From Thalassolituus sp034111725 (GTDB lineage Bacteria; Pseudomonadota; Gammaproteobacteria; Pseudomonadales; Oceanobacteraceae), in the NCBI RefSeq assembly GCF_034111725.1, contig NZ_JAWUWR010000003.1, positions 1 through 64,000 on the forward strand: 64,000 bases of DNA. The letters run 5' to 3'. Positions within the stretch are counted from its first letter, which is position 1. The number at the start of each line of letters is the position of its first letter. A program made the position numbers and the translations under genes. The notes below the pieces were generated by a model. That model saw nothing but the letters and a program-made list of their open reading frames with translations, searched no databases and was not told where the DNA came from. Below, piece after piece: positions 1-7,390 of the stretch.

Positions 1-32
1 AAGCGATGACCAAGAGTACGTAGCGGGTTTGA

Positions 33-290
33 TGGTTTATGCGGATGACGCCGCAGTTTTCTTTCGCAAGGGACAGGCCCTAATTAATGCGAAATGTATG
101 TTTTCTGTAGGAGGTACTCAGGGAGCATCAGCGAGCAGTGCCGAATTACGATGCAAAGCCACAATCGGGAGTACGAACAAAAAACGTTCGTTGACTCCCT
201 CCTACAACATCCTTCGAATCCATCCGATTTAAAGCATATCGTCTCGTGCCTCTGGAAAAAGAAAACCCGCGGCGTCAGCCGCATAAACCA
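33..290. repeat. MITE-like inverted-repeat element
   Basis: Positions 33-54 and 269-290 are inverted copies of a 22-base sequence with one mismatch. Its start is TGGTTTATGCGG and its end TGACGCCGC. Each copy is itself a small hairpin (GCGGC-TGAC-GCCGC in the right copy), and inside both ends a T-rich run follows (GTTTTCTTT). The element could be a non-autonomous miniature transposon, or two opposed intrinsic terminators of one lineage-specific type. A third copy of the hairpin plus T-run lies at 5661-5674 behind nadE. I see no transposase and no clear target-site duplication. Confidence 0.5.
106..206. repeat. nested inverted repeat
   Basis: The outer arms are TGTAGGAGG (106-114) and CCTCCTACA (198-206). 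Inside them lies a strong hairpin: GGGAGT-ACGAAC (167-178), loop AAAAAAC, then GTTCGT (186-191), a 2-base bulge and ACTCCC (194-199). The structure sits in the middle of the inverted-repeat element and codes for nothing I recognise. Confidence 0.5.
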
Positions 291-335
291 AAGCCAGCCT
301 GCGCCAGCAGCTACACAAACCGAAAACCCTAAACG

Positions 336-373
336 AAAAAACCCGCTTAGGCCAAAACCTAAACGGGTTTTTT
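336..373. terminator. intrinsic terminator downstream of ilvH
   Basis: The stem is AAACCCG + TTAGG pairing with CCTAA + CGGGTTT around a CCAAAA loop, with A and T runs on both sides. It lies 15 bases past the ilvH stop, so it should end the ilvIH transcript; it could work in both directions. Confidence 0.85.
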
Positions 374-387
374 CAATCAAGCAAAGC

Positions 388-879
388 TTACAAGCTCAGG
401 ATCTTCTCACCACGAGAAATCCCCGACACTCCAGTGCGTACTGTTTCCAAGACACAACCAGGGCCGATGGCTTCAATAAAGCCTTCAAGCTTGTCGCTCG
501 TGCCAGTCAATTGAATGGTGTAAACGCTGGCGGTTACATCCACAATCTGGCCACGAAAGATGTCGGCTGTACGTTTGATTTCCGCACGCTGAGCACCGAC
601 CGCTTTCACTTTAATCAACATCAGTTCGCGCTCGATATGAGCACCTTCTGATAGGTCGACCAGCTTAACCACTTCGATCAGCTTGTTCAGATGCTTAGTG
701 ATCTGTTCAATTTTGCGCTCATCACCATGGGTAGTCATGGTCAGACGCGACAGTGTCTCGTCTTCAGTTGGGGCGACAGTCAAGGTTTCGATGTTGTAGC
801 CGCGCTGTGCGAACAAGCCAACAACACGCGACAGTGCACCCGGTTCGTTTTCTAACAGGATAGAAATAATGTGTCTCAT
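388..879 (-). CDS. ilvH: acetolactate synthase small (regulatory) subunit
   Basis: Regulatory subunit of acetohydroxyacid synthase III. It raises the activity of IlvI and carries valine feedback inhibition. The protein is 163 residues, the same length as E. coli IlvH. An N-terminal ACT domain opens with RHIISILLENEPGALSRV, and the C-terminal ACT-like domain holds AEIKRTADIFRG. The ATG at 879 fits the family start; an in-frame ATG at 909 would add 10 residues inside ilvI. ilvI ends 2 bases upstream, so the two are co-transcribed and probably translationally coupled, ending at the terminator at 336-373. Confidence 0.95.
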   Translation of the reverse strand: MRHIISILLENEPGALSRVVGLFAQRGYNIETLTVAPTEDETLSRLTMTTHGDERKIEQITKHLNKLIEVVKLVDLSEGAHIERELMLIKVKAVGAQRAEIKRTADIFRGQIVDVTASVYTIQLTGTSDKLEGFIEAIGPGCVLETVRTGVSGISRGEKILSL

Positions 880-881
880 GA

Positions 882-2606
882 TCAGGTACGCTCCGTCTTG
901 CTCAGCCACATATCGCGCATCGTACCGAGTGGTACTTGCATTGGATAAACATGTTCCTCTGGGTCAACTGCAACGTCGAGGAAGACCAGACGGTCATTGT
1001 ATTTGCCAAAGGTATCTTCCAAGGCCTGTGGTAACTCATCGCGACCTTCAACCTTAATACCAACGTGTCCGTAAGCTTCTACCAACTTAACGAAATCAGG
1101 TAATGACTCCATGTAAGAATGAGAGTGACGCCCTTCATAGTTCATGTCTTGCCACTGACGAACCATGCCCAATGAGCCGTTGTTCAGACACAAGATTTTT
1201 ACCGGAATACCGTACTGCAAGCAGGTCGATAGTTCCTGAATGTTCATTTGGATCGAACCCTCACCCGTAACACATACCACCATGTCGTCTGGGAAGTTCA
1301 TCTTGATGCCCATTGCTGCAGGGAAACCAAAGCCCATGGTGCCCAAGCCGCCGGAGTTGATCCAACGATTTGGCTTATCGAACTTGTAATACTGCGCAGC
1401 AAACATCTGGTGCTGACCTACGTCAGAGGTCACGTAAGCATCGCCGTTGGTCTTCGCCCAAATCGCTTCAATCACTTCTTGTGGCTTCATCAACTGCGAT
1501 TCGTTCTTATCGTAACGACCAGCATGACGCTCACGCCATTCGTTGATTTGCTTCCACCAAGAGGCAATCGCATCGGCATCCGGTACTTCGTTTGCTTCGT
1601 CTAGCAACGCCATCATTTCATCCAATACGTTACCTACTGGGCCAACGATTGGCACATCAGCAATAATGGTTTTGGAGATAGACGATGGATCGATATCAAT
1701 ATGAATGATCTTAGCGTCTGGGCAAAACTTAGAGGTCGCATTGGTTACGCGGTCGTCAAAACGTGCGCCAACCGCCAAAATTACATCGGCGTTGTGCATC
1801 GCAGTGTTTGCTTCGTACGTACCATGCATACCCAACATGCCCAAGAAACGTGCGCCAGTACCCGGGTAGCAACCAAGGCCCATCAAGGTATTGGTGCATG
1901 GAAAATCTAGACGATCAACCAAGGCTCGTAACTTGTCAGAACTGCCGTCGATAATGACACCACCGCCCGCATAAATTACCGGACGCTTAGCTTTTAACAG
2001 CAGCTCAACGGCTTTTTTGATCTGACCTGAGTGACCACGTTGCGGCGGCGTATACGAACGCAACTTAATTTTCTTCGGATACGAGTATTCATAACGCTCG
2101 TTCGGCATGGTCATATCTTTCGGGATATCGATCACAACCGGACCCGGACGACCTGTGCTGGCAATGTAAAACGCCTTAGCAACAAGCTCTGGAATATCTT
2201 CCGGACGACGAACGCTAAAGCTGTGCTTCACGATCGGACGTGACACACCTAGCATGTCGGTTTCTTGGAAAGCATCGTCGCCCACCAAATGGCTCATTAC
2301 CTGTCCAGCAATGACGACCATTGGAATGGAGTCAGTGAACGCTGTAGCAATACCAGTAATGGTGTTGGTCGCGCCTGGGCCAGACGTCACCATAACAACG
2401 CCGGGCTTACCGGTCGCGCGCGCATAACCGTCGGCCATATGGGCAGCTGCCTGCTCATGACGAACCAATACGTGTTTCACGGCACTTTGTTTATAGACGG
2501 CATCGTACACGTGCAGCAAAGAGCCGCCCGGATAACCATAAATATATTCAACGCCTGCTTCGTGCAGTGCACGAACCAACATTTCTCCGCCGGAAAGTAA
2601 TTCCAC
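882..2606 (-). CDS. ilvI: acetolactate synthase large (catalytic) subunit
   Basis: Thiamine-diphosphate enzyme that makes 2-acetolactate or 2-aceto-2-hydroxybutyrate, the first common step to valine, leucine and isoleucine. The 574 residues match the family. The cofactor-activating Glu51 lies in RHEQAA, an FAD-binding middle domain follows, and the ThDP/Mg motif GEGSIQMN is at about 448-455. The start is a GTG at 2606 with an AGAGGA-type ribosome site; the product begins MELLSGGEMLVRAL, like E. coli IlvI. It is the first gene of ilvIH and is preceded by an unusually long structured leader (2607-2944). Confidence 0.96.
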   Translation of the reverse strand: MELLSGGEMLVRALHEAGVEYIYGYPGGSLLHVYDAVYKQSAVKHVLVRHEQAAAHMADGYARATGKPGVVMVTSGPGATNTITGIATAFTDSIPMVVIAGQVMSHLVGDDAFQETDMLGVSRPIVKHSFSVRRPEDIPELVAKAFYIASTGRPGPVVIDIPKDMTMPNERYEYSYPKKIKLRSYTPPQRGHSGQIKKAVELLLKAKRPVIYAGGGVIIDGSSDKLRALVDRLDFPCTNTLMGLGCYPGTGARFLGMLGMHGTYEANTAMHNADVILAVGARFDDRVTNATSKFCPDAKIIHIDIDPSSISKTIIADVPIVGPVGNVLDEMMALLDEANEVPDADAIASWWKQINEWRERHAGRYDKNESQLMKPQEVIEAIWAKTNGDAYVTSDVGQHQMFAAQYYKFDKPNRWINSGGLGTMGFGFPAAMGIKMNFPDDMVVCVTGEGSIQMNIQELSTCLQYGIPVKILCLNNGSLGMVRQWQDMNYEGRHSHSYMESLPDFVKLVEAYGHVGIKVEGRDELPQALEDTFGKYNDRLVFLDVAVDPEEHVYPMQVPLGTMRDMWLSKTERT

Positions 2607-2718
2607 CGTACTATCCTCTTAGACATGCTCTAATTGAGCTTAATAACTATTGTGTGCGATACGAGCCGACACCATAAACACTTTACAGGTAGGCTATCTC
2701 AGGCTGGATGAATCACTT

Positions 2719-2868
2719 TTAGTTCATCATCAGATCTCTTTGCCTGGTCGAGGACGCCGAGTCTGGACTGGGCGGAGGATAGCCGCACCAGAGGCTGTAA
2801 TTATCAGAGGGCAAGGCACTGGGTGGAGGCACGTGCAGCTCTGATAAAAGCGGCGGTAATTCTAGCAT
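2719..2868 (-). CDS. possible leader peptide of ilvIH (49 codons)
   Basis: An ATG at 2868 opens a 49-codon frame ending in TAA at 2719. Its first 28 codons include eight leucines and one valine (it begins MLELPPLLSELHV), which fits a branched-chain amino acid attenuator. Against it, the ATG lies inside the 2850-2871 hairpin, no good ribosome site is visible, and the leucines are spread out instead of running together as in classical leaders. I recognise no homologue. It may be a chance frame in a structured RNA. Confidence 0.3.
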   Translation of the reverse strand: MLELPPLLSELHVPPPSALPSDNYSLWCGYPPPSPDSASSTRQRDLMMN

Positions 2869-2871
2869 TAC
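2850..2871 (-). terminator. hairpin with short U-run after pgeF
   Basis: A perfect 8-bp stem, GCGGTAAT/ATTACCGC with loop GCTAGA on the minus strand, is followed by CGCTTTT. It lies 74 bases beyond the pgeF stop and could end the rluD-pgeF transcript or act as part of the ilvIH leader. The U-run is short. Confidence 0.45.
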
Positions 2872-2944
2872 CGCAGGGATTGTCCAGACTGAAGGACTAT
2901 CCTGTCATGCTTAAAAGTGAATAAATCAGAGAAACTCTGTTTTA

Positions 2945-3676
2945 TTAAGACTCAATCCAGATAAGACTTGCCTGACGACCGCTATCGCCGTCGCGACGAT
3001 AGGAGAAATAGTGCTCTGAGTCCGTCACCGTACAGTCCGAATTTGCCGAAATAGAGCACACGCCAGCGGCTAATAATTGCTCTGCAGCTAAGCGTTGCAG
3101 ATTACCCAACCAACGATCTCCAGCACCGGCGATAAAGCAATCGCTACTTGCCCAGCCAAAAGCCGCTTTGACCTCTGGCCCAATTTCGAATGCAGACGGC
3201 CCAATACATGGGGCTAAATGCACCAACACTCGTTTGGGATCAGGAAACTGCGCTAATGTGTGCAGCAAAATACCATCTGCCAAGCCGCGCCAGCCGGCAT
3301 GAGCGGCAGCCACTTGACGGCCATCATCACGACAAAACAACACGGGCAAACAGTCAGCGGTCAATACGGCACACGCCAACCCAGATTGCTCAGTAGATGA
3401 AGCATCCGCAACCGGCACAACAGCGCCACCATAGGCTTGAACAACCCAATTGCTATGCACTTGGGTTAACCACTGCACCGAGCGAACACCTGCTAGCTTA
3501 CGCAATAAGGTACGTCGATTCGCCAATACTGAGGCTCTGTCGTCACCGACATGCGTAGCCAGATTGAAACCATCGTACGGCGCTTGCGATACGCCGCCAG
3601 CACGCGTCGTTAGTCGAGCTTGTACACCCGCGGGAAGCTCCCAATCAGGAGTAATAATTCCCGCAGTACTCGTCAT
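2945..3676 (-). CDS. pgeF: peptidoglycan editing factor PgeF (YfiH/LACC1 family)
   Basis: DUF152/YfiH family protein. In E. coli, PgeF prevents misincorporation of wrong residues into muropeptides; related enzymes are purine nucleoside phosphorylases/deaminases. The 243-residue length is usual. The metal-site residues are in QVHS, LTADCLPV and AAHAGWRG (His-Cys-His), and LAPCIGPSAFEIG is the second family block. The ATG at 3676 overlaps the rluD stop by one base (TAATG), so the two genes form a coupled pair, as in many gammaproteobacteria. Older names such as multicopper polyphenol oxidase are misleading. Confidence 0.9.
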   Translation of the reverse strand: MTSTAGIITPDWELPAGVQARLTTRAGGVSQAPYDGFNLATHVGDDRASVLANRRTLLRKLAGVRSVQWLTQVHSNWVVQAYGGAVVPVADASSTEQSGLACAVLTADCLPVLFCRDDGRQVAAAHAGWRGLADGILLHTLAQFPDPKRVLVHLAPCIGPSAFEIGPEVKAAFGWASSDCFIAGAGDRWLGNLQRLAAEQLLAAGVCSISANSDCTVTDSEHYFSYRRDGDSGRQASLIWIES

Positions 3677-4638
3677 TATTCGTCGTCACCTTCGCTATCG
3701 TCCGCCAAAGTATTCAGCAAAAGAACGAAATCATCGGGTAACTCAACCTCCCACTCCATAATATCGTGAGTGCGAGGGTGCATTAACGTCAGCTTTTTCG
3801 CGTGCAAGGCTTGGCGCCCAAATTTCTGCAACATATCGCGCAATACTGGGCCAATACCTTTGGTTAAACGCTGACGCGCAGCATAAACAGCATCGCCAAC
3901 TAACGGATAACCAATATGAGATAGATGCACACGAATTTGATGCGTGCGGCCAGTCTCTAACTTACAACGCACATAAGTATGAGTGGCAAATTTATGCAGC
4001 ACACGATAATGGGTGACTGCTTCTTTCCCCATGGGATTAACCGCCATACGCGTACGCTGTGTACCGTGGCGACCGATAGGTTCATCAACTTTACCGCCGC
4101 CGGTCATTACACCCTGCACCACGGCTTCGTATTCACGCCCCATACTGCGATCTTGCAACTGTGCCACTAAGCTGGTTTGTGCTTGTAGGGTTTTAGCAAC
4201 AACCATCAAACCGGTCGTGTCTTTATCTAGGCGATGAACAATGCCAGCGCGCGGAATTTGAATAAGATTAGGGCAATGGAATAACAGGCCATTCAATAAT
4301 GTCCCTTGGTAATTCCCAGCAGCAGGATGGACAACCAAACCCGCTTGCTTATTGATCACCAAAATATCGTCATCTTCGTAGACAATATCCAAATCAATTT
4401 CTTCTGGCAGCCAGGTACCTTCAGCTTCTAACTCGGCTTCCAACGCCAGCATTTCGCCGCCCGTTAGTTTGTCGCGGCCACGCCAAGTGTTGCCATCCAC
4501 GGTGAGCTGACCGTCTTTAATCCACTGCTGCAAACGTGAACGAGAATAATCAGGAAATAGCTTGGCAGCGACCTGATCTAGACGCTTATTTCCGTCTTCG
4601 TATGGAACTTCTGCGGATTGTGATATCTGATTGGACAT
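3676..4638 (-). CDS. rluD: 23S rRNA pseudouridine synthase D
   Basis: Makes pseudouridines 1911, 1915 and 1917 in helix 69 of 23S rRNA, a late step in large-subunit maturation. An N-terminal S4 RNA-binding domain spans about residues 18-75. The catalytic domain has HRLDKDTTG with catalytic Asp138, and the family block GRTHQIRVHLSHIGYPLVGD lies near 230-250. The length is 320 residues (E. coli 326). It is divergent from bamD across 134 bases, the same rluD/bamD arrangement as in E. coli, and translation continues directly into pgeF. Confidence 0.95.
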   Translation of the reverse strand: MSNQISQSAEVPYEDGNKRLDQVAAKLFPDYSRSRLQQWIKDGQLTVDGNTWRGRDKLTGGEMLALEAELEAEGTWLPEEIDLDIVYEDDDILVINKQAGLVVHPAAGNYQGTLLNGLLFHCPNLIQIPRAGIVHRLDKDTTGLMVVAKTLQAQTSLVAQLQDRSMGREYEAVVQGVMTGGGKVDEPIGRHGTQRTRMAVNPMGKEAVTHYRVLHKFATHTYVRCKLETGRTHQIRVHLSHIGYPLVGDAVYAARQRLTKGIGPVLRDMLQKFGRQALHAKKLTLMHPRTHDIMEWEVELPDDFVLLLNTLADDSEGDDE

Positions 4639-4772
4639 AGGTTCTCTAATACCTGACGGGGAAATCCATAACTTGTTGTTAGGATCTAACCCGAATTAAT
4701 GGAGCGAACCGGCTCAGGTATGTTCTAATACGGCGCTTTGTTACAGTATATCGACATTTAGGAACGCACTCC

Positions 4773-5594
4773 ATGAAGTCCAGCTGGCTGTTGGTGATTT
4801 TTACCCTTTTTCTGTCTGCTTGCTCGTCCAATCCAGATAAAGACCGCGAACTGACTGAGCGCGAATATTATGAACAAGCGCGCGAAGCCTTGGATGATGG
4901 CAGCTTAGTCGTCGCCGCTGATCGTTTGCAGAAATTAGAATCGCACTACCCGTTCGGGCGTTATGCTGAACAAGCTCAACTTGAGCTCATCTACATCAAC
5001 TACAAGATGTCGGATCTAGACTCAGTACTGGCGACCTCAGAGCGCTTTATTCGCCTGCATCCACTGCACGAACAAGTGGATTACGCCTATTACATGCGCG
5101 GCTTAGCGACCTATGAAATGGGCTTCGCCTTTGTAGAACGCTATTTGAGTGATGACCTTCCAAAACGCGATACTCAACCGTTAGAAGATGCCTTCAACCA
5201 CTTTGCCGAACTACTTGATCGTTATCCAAATAGCCGCTACGTCGATGATTCGCGCAAACGCATGATGTTTATTCGCGAGCGCCTAGCCGCTTATGAAGTG
5301 GGTGTTGCACGTTATTACATGAAACGTCACGCCTTTTTAGCCGCTGCCAACCGCTGCGAAGATATTTTGCTACATCACCAAAAAACGGCTGCCGTAGCGG
5401 ATGGACTAGCCATTATGGTTGAAGCCTACGACGAACTGAAAATGACCTCAGAATCAAAACAAGCGTTAGCGCTATTAAAGCAGAATTACCCGGACCATCC
5501 ACAACTGAAAAACGGCAAGTTCAAAAACAGTGGCTTAGCCATGGTTGATCGTCGTTCGTTGTTGAATGTGATTACGTTTGGGTTGTTGGATTAA
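4773..5594 (+). CDS. bamD: outer-membrane assembly lipoprotein BamD
   Basis: Essential lipoprotein of the BAM complex that folds beta-barrel proteins into the outer membrane. The signal peptide ends in the lipobox LSAC, with lipidated Cys17 followed by SSN, so outer-membrane sorting is expected. The rest is TPR-like repeats (REYYEQAREALDDG, HYPFGRYAEQAQLEL, RYPNSRYVDDS) typical of BamD/YfiO. The length is 273 residues (E. coli 245). It is a single gene divergent from rluD. Confidence 0.95.
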   Translation: MKSSWLLVIFTLFLSACSSNPDKDRELTEREYYEQAREALDDGSLVVAADRLQKLESHYPFGRYAEQAQLELIYINYKMSDLDSVLATSERFIRLHPLHEQVDYAYYMRGLATYEMGFAFVERYLSDDLPKRDTQPLEDAFNHFAELLDRYPNSRYVDDSRKRMMFIRERLAAYEVGVARYYMKRHAFLAAANRCEDILLHHQKTAAVADGLAIMVEAYDELKMTSESKQALALLKQNYPDHPQLKNGKFKNSGLAMVDRRSLLNVITFGLLD

Positions 5595-5603
5595 GGGGTT
5601 TTA

Positions 5604-5674
5604 GCCGCGGGCTCTTCTCGCAAGGGGGCTCCGGGGGAAGCCCTCGGGAAAAGAAAAACTGCGGCGTCAGCCGC
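5604..5674. repeat. compact copy of the left-edge hairpin repeat, acting as nadE terminator
   Basis: GCGGCGTCAGCCGC at 5661-5674 is the same hairpin as at 269-282. Read on the minus strand it is followed by AGTTTTTCTTTTCCC, so it makes a good intrinsic terminator 8 bases past the nadE stop. The other side (5604-5627, GCCGCGGGCTCTTCTCGCAA) resembles the left arm of the 33-290 element (GCCGCAGTTTTCTTTCGCAA), as if this were a shortened version. It lies between the convergent bamD and nadE. Confidence 0.6.
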
Positions 5675-5682
5675 AAACACAG

Positions 5683-7305
5683 CTATACCCCAGCCTTCCA
5701 GCCATTGGTCACCGGATACCGTCGATCCCGACCAAACCCACGGCGTGTCACTCGCACACCAATCGGTGCTTGGCGACGTTTGTATTCGGTAACATCCACC
5801 AGCCGTATTACACGCATGACATCTTCGCGTTCATACCCTGCCGCAACAATGCTATCTGCACTATCATCATGCTCAATGTAGCGTTCAAGTATTGAATCCA
5901 AAACAGGGTATGGTGGTAGGCTGTCTTCGTCTTTTTGATCCGGTGCTAATTCTGCCGACGGTGGACGATCAATCACGCGCTGAGGAATAATCGGTGAAAT
6001 GCTGTTGCGATAATCGGCAAGAGCGAAAACTTTGGTTTTGTAGACATCTTTTAAAGCGCCATAACCACCCGCCATGTCACCATAAAGCGTGGCGTAACCG
6101 ACGGCCATTTCGCTCTTGTTACCCGTTGTCAGCACCATGTAGCCGGTCTTATTCGACAGCGCCATGAGCAATACGCCACGACAGCGCGACTGTAGGTTTT
6201 CTTCTGTGGTATCCACCGCTAATCCAGCGAAGTTATCGCTTAGTCCAGCCATAAATTCGCGATACATAGGCTCGATAGAGATAGACTCGTATCTAATCCC
6301 CATCGCTTCTGCTTGCAAGCTAGCGTCGGTTTTACTCATATCGGATGTATAAGTGAACGGCATCATGACGGCACGGACGCGTTCAGGCCCGAGCGCATCA
6401 GCCGCAATGGCTAAGGTTAACGCTGAATCTATACCGCCCGACAAACCCAACACAACGCCCGGAAAACGATTTTTATTCACATAATCGCGAACACCCAAAA
6501 CTAACGCCTGATAGAGACTAGCCAGATCGTCTTCGCGTGCTAATTGTGAAGCTGAAATAGCACTTAACTGGTGATCTTTAAGTTGGACATAGCCCAGTGC
6601 CGATTGCCAAGATGGCATCTGTAATACACAGTGCGCGTCGGCAGAAATTGCGAATGAACTGCCATCAAACACCAGCTCATCTTGGCCTCCCACTTGATTC
6701 ACATACAGCAAAGGTACCTGACAGCGTGTCGCGTGCCGCTGCATTAATTCAACACGCTCTTCTAATTTGCCCATATGAAATGGTGACGCATTCAAATTAA
6801 GTATGAGCGTTGCACCCGCAGCAACCGCATCATCCACCGGCCCATCAAACCAAACATCTTCACAAACCGTTAAACCCAGCTGGTGACCTCTGAATGGAAT
6901 AACACAAGAATCTATGCCTTCAGCGAAATAGCGCTTTTCATCGAACACTTGATAGTTTGGCAAATACTGCTTGGCATAACGCCCTAGCGCCTCTCCCTGA
7001 TACCAAACACCGGCGCAATTGTAGAGTGCACCGTTATCCATCCAAGGATAACCAATCGCAATAGCTATCTCATTGCTCGCTGCTGCTATCTGCTCTAGAG
7101 CGGAATCTATACGCCGCTGCAAACTTGGACGCAAGAGCAAATCTTCTGGCGGATAACCAGTAAGCGCCAACTCGCTAAACACAATAAGATCGGCTCCCGC
7201 AACAGCAGCTTCTGCCGCTTGCTGGCATATCAAGGCTGTATTACCCGGAATGTCGCCGACTAAAAAGTTGCATTGTGCCAGCGCGATGTTAAGTGACTGA
7301 GTCAT
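5683..7305 (-). CDS. nadE: glutamine-dependent NAD+ synthetase
   Basis: Last step of NAD synthesis: amidation of deamido-NAD using ammonia taken from glutamine. The 540 residues form two domains. An N-terminal nitrilase-type glutaminase (about 1-250) has the catalytic triad blocks FSELALTGYPPEDL (Glu), EKRYF (Lys) and TVCEDVW (Cys). The C-terminal synthetase has the ATP P-loop SGGIDSAL and TTGNKSEMAVGYATLYGD. This is the long glutamine-using type, unlike the short ammonia-using enzyme of E. coli. It is divergent from pilS. Confidence 0.95.
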   Translation of the reverse strand: MTQSLNIALAQCNFLVGDIPGNTALICQQAAEAAVAGADLIVFSELALTGYPPEDLLLRPSLQRRIDSALEQIAAASNEIAIAIGYPWMDNGALYNCAGVWYQGEALGRYAKQYLPNYQVFDEKRYFAEGIDSCVIPFRGHQLGLTVCEDVWFDGPVDDAVAAGATLILNLNASPFHMGKLEERVELMQRHATRCQVPLLYVNQVGGQDELVFDGSSFAISADAHCVLQMPSWQSALGYVQLKDHQLSAISASQLAREDDLASLYQALVLGVRDYVNKNRFPGVVLGLSGGIDSALTLAIAADALGPERVRAVMMPFTYTSDMSKTDASLQAEAMGIRYESISIEPMYREFMAGLSDNFAGLAVDTTEENLQSRCRGVLLMALSNKTGYMVLTTGNKSEMAVGYATLYGDMAGGYGALKDVYKTKVFALADYRNSISPIIPQRVIDRPPSAELAPDQKDEDSLPPYPVLDSILERYIEHDDSADSIVAAGYEREDVMRVIRLVDVTEYKRRQAPIGVRVTRRGFGRDRRYPVTNGWKAGV

Positions 7306-7390
7306 GTGTTCAGGTTACCCTCGGTTATTTGCGCGTATTGTCGAAAAATACGGGCTTGGAAGCAAACGCAGAAGCATATTTGGTGGAACG

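Larger units (their letters stand above)
1..387. other. intergenic region at left edge, no convincing gene
   Basis: No reading frame here looks like a real protein. The frames that exist run through hairpins and the ilvH terminator, and none has a ribosome binding site or a recognisable product. The stretch holds an inverted-repeat element (33-290), a nested hairpin (106-206) and the ilvH terminator (336-373), each listed separately. Confidence 0.7.
2607..2944 (-). promoter_or_regulatory. structured leader / control region of ilvIH
   Basis: This 338-base gap before ilvI holds several complementary segments, read on the minus strand. A 9-bp closing helix pairs 2882-2890 with 2760-2768 (AGTCTGGAC/GTCCAGACT). 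Inside it are a hairpin at 2850-2871 (GCGGTAAT/ATTACCGC), a second at 2839-2847 with 2801-2809 (TTATCAGAG/CTCTGATAA), and a short GCGG/CCGC hairpin near 2775-2790. That is the layout of a multi-branch RNA. A 49-codon frame lies across the hairpins. Attenuation, a riboswitch-like element or a small RNA are all possible. The 2850-2871 hairpin is followed by TTTT and may also end pgeF transcripts. Confidence 0.5.

Noticed and set aside
29..232. Open frame at the left edge (67 codons) and overlapping longer frames on both strands up to 651
   Set aside because: They run through the inverted-repeat element, the ilvH terminator or ilvH itself, have no ribosome site and show no recognisable protein pattern.
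7304..7390. Longer pilS start at the ATG at 7304
   Set aside because: It overlaps the divergent nadE start and lacks a ribosome site; the ATG at 7391 has GGTGGA at the right distance and precedes the first membrane helix.
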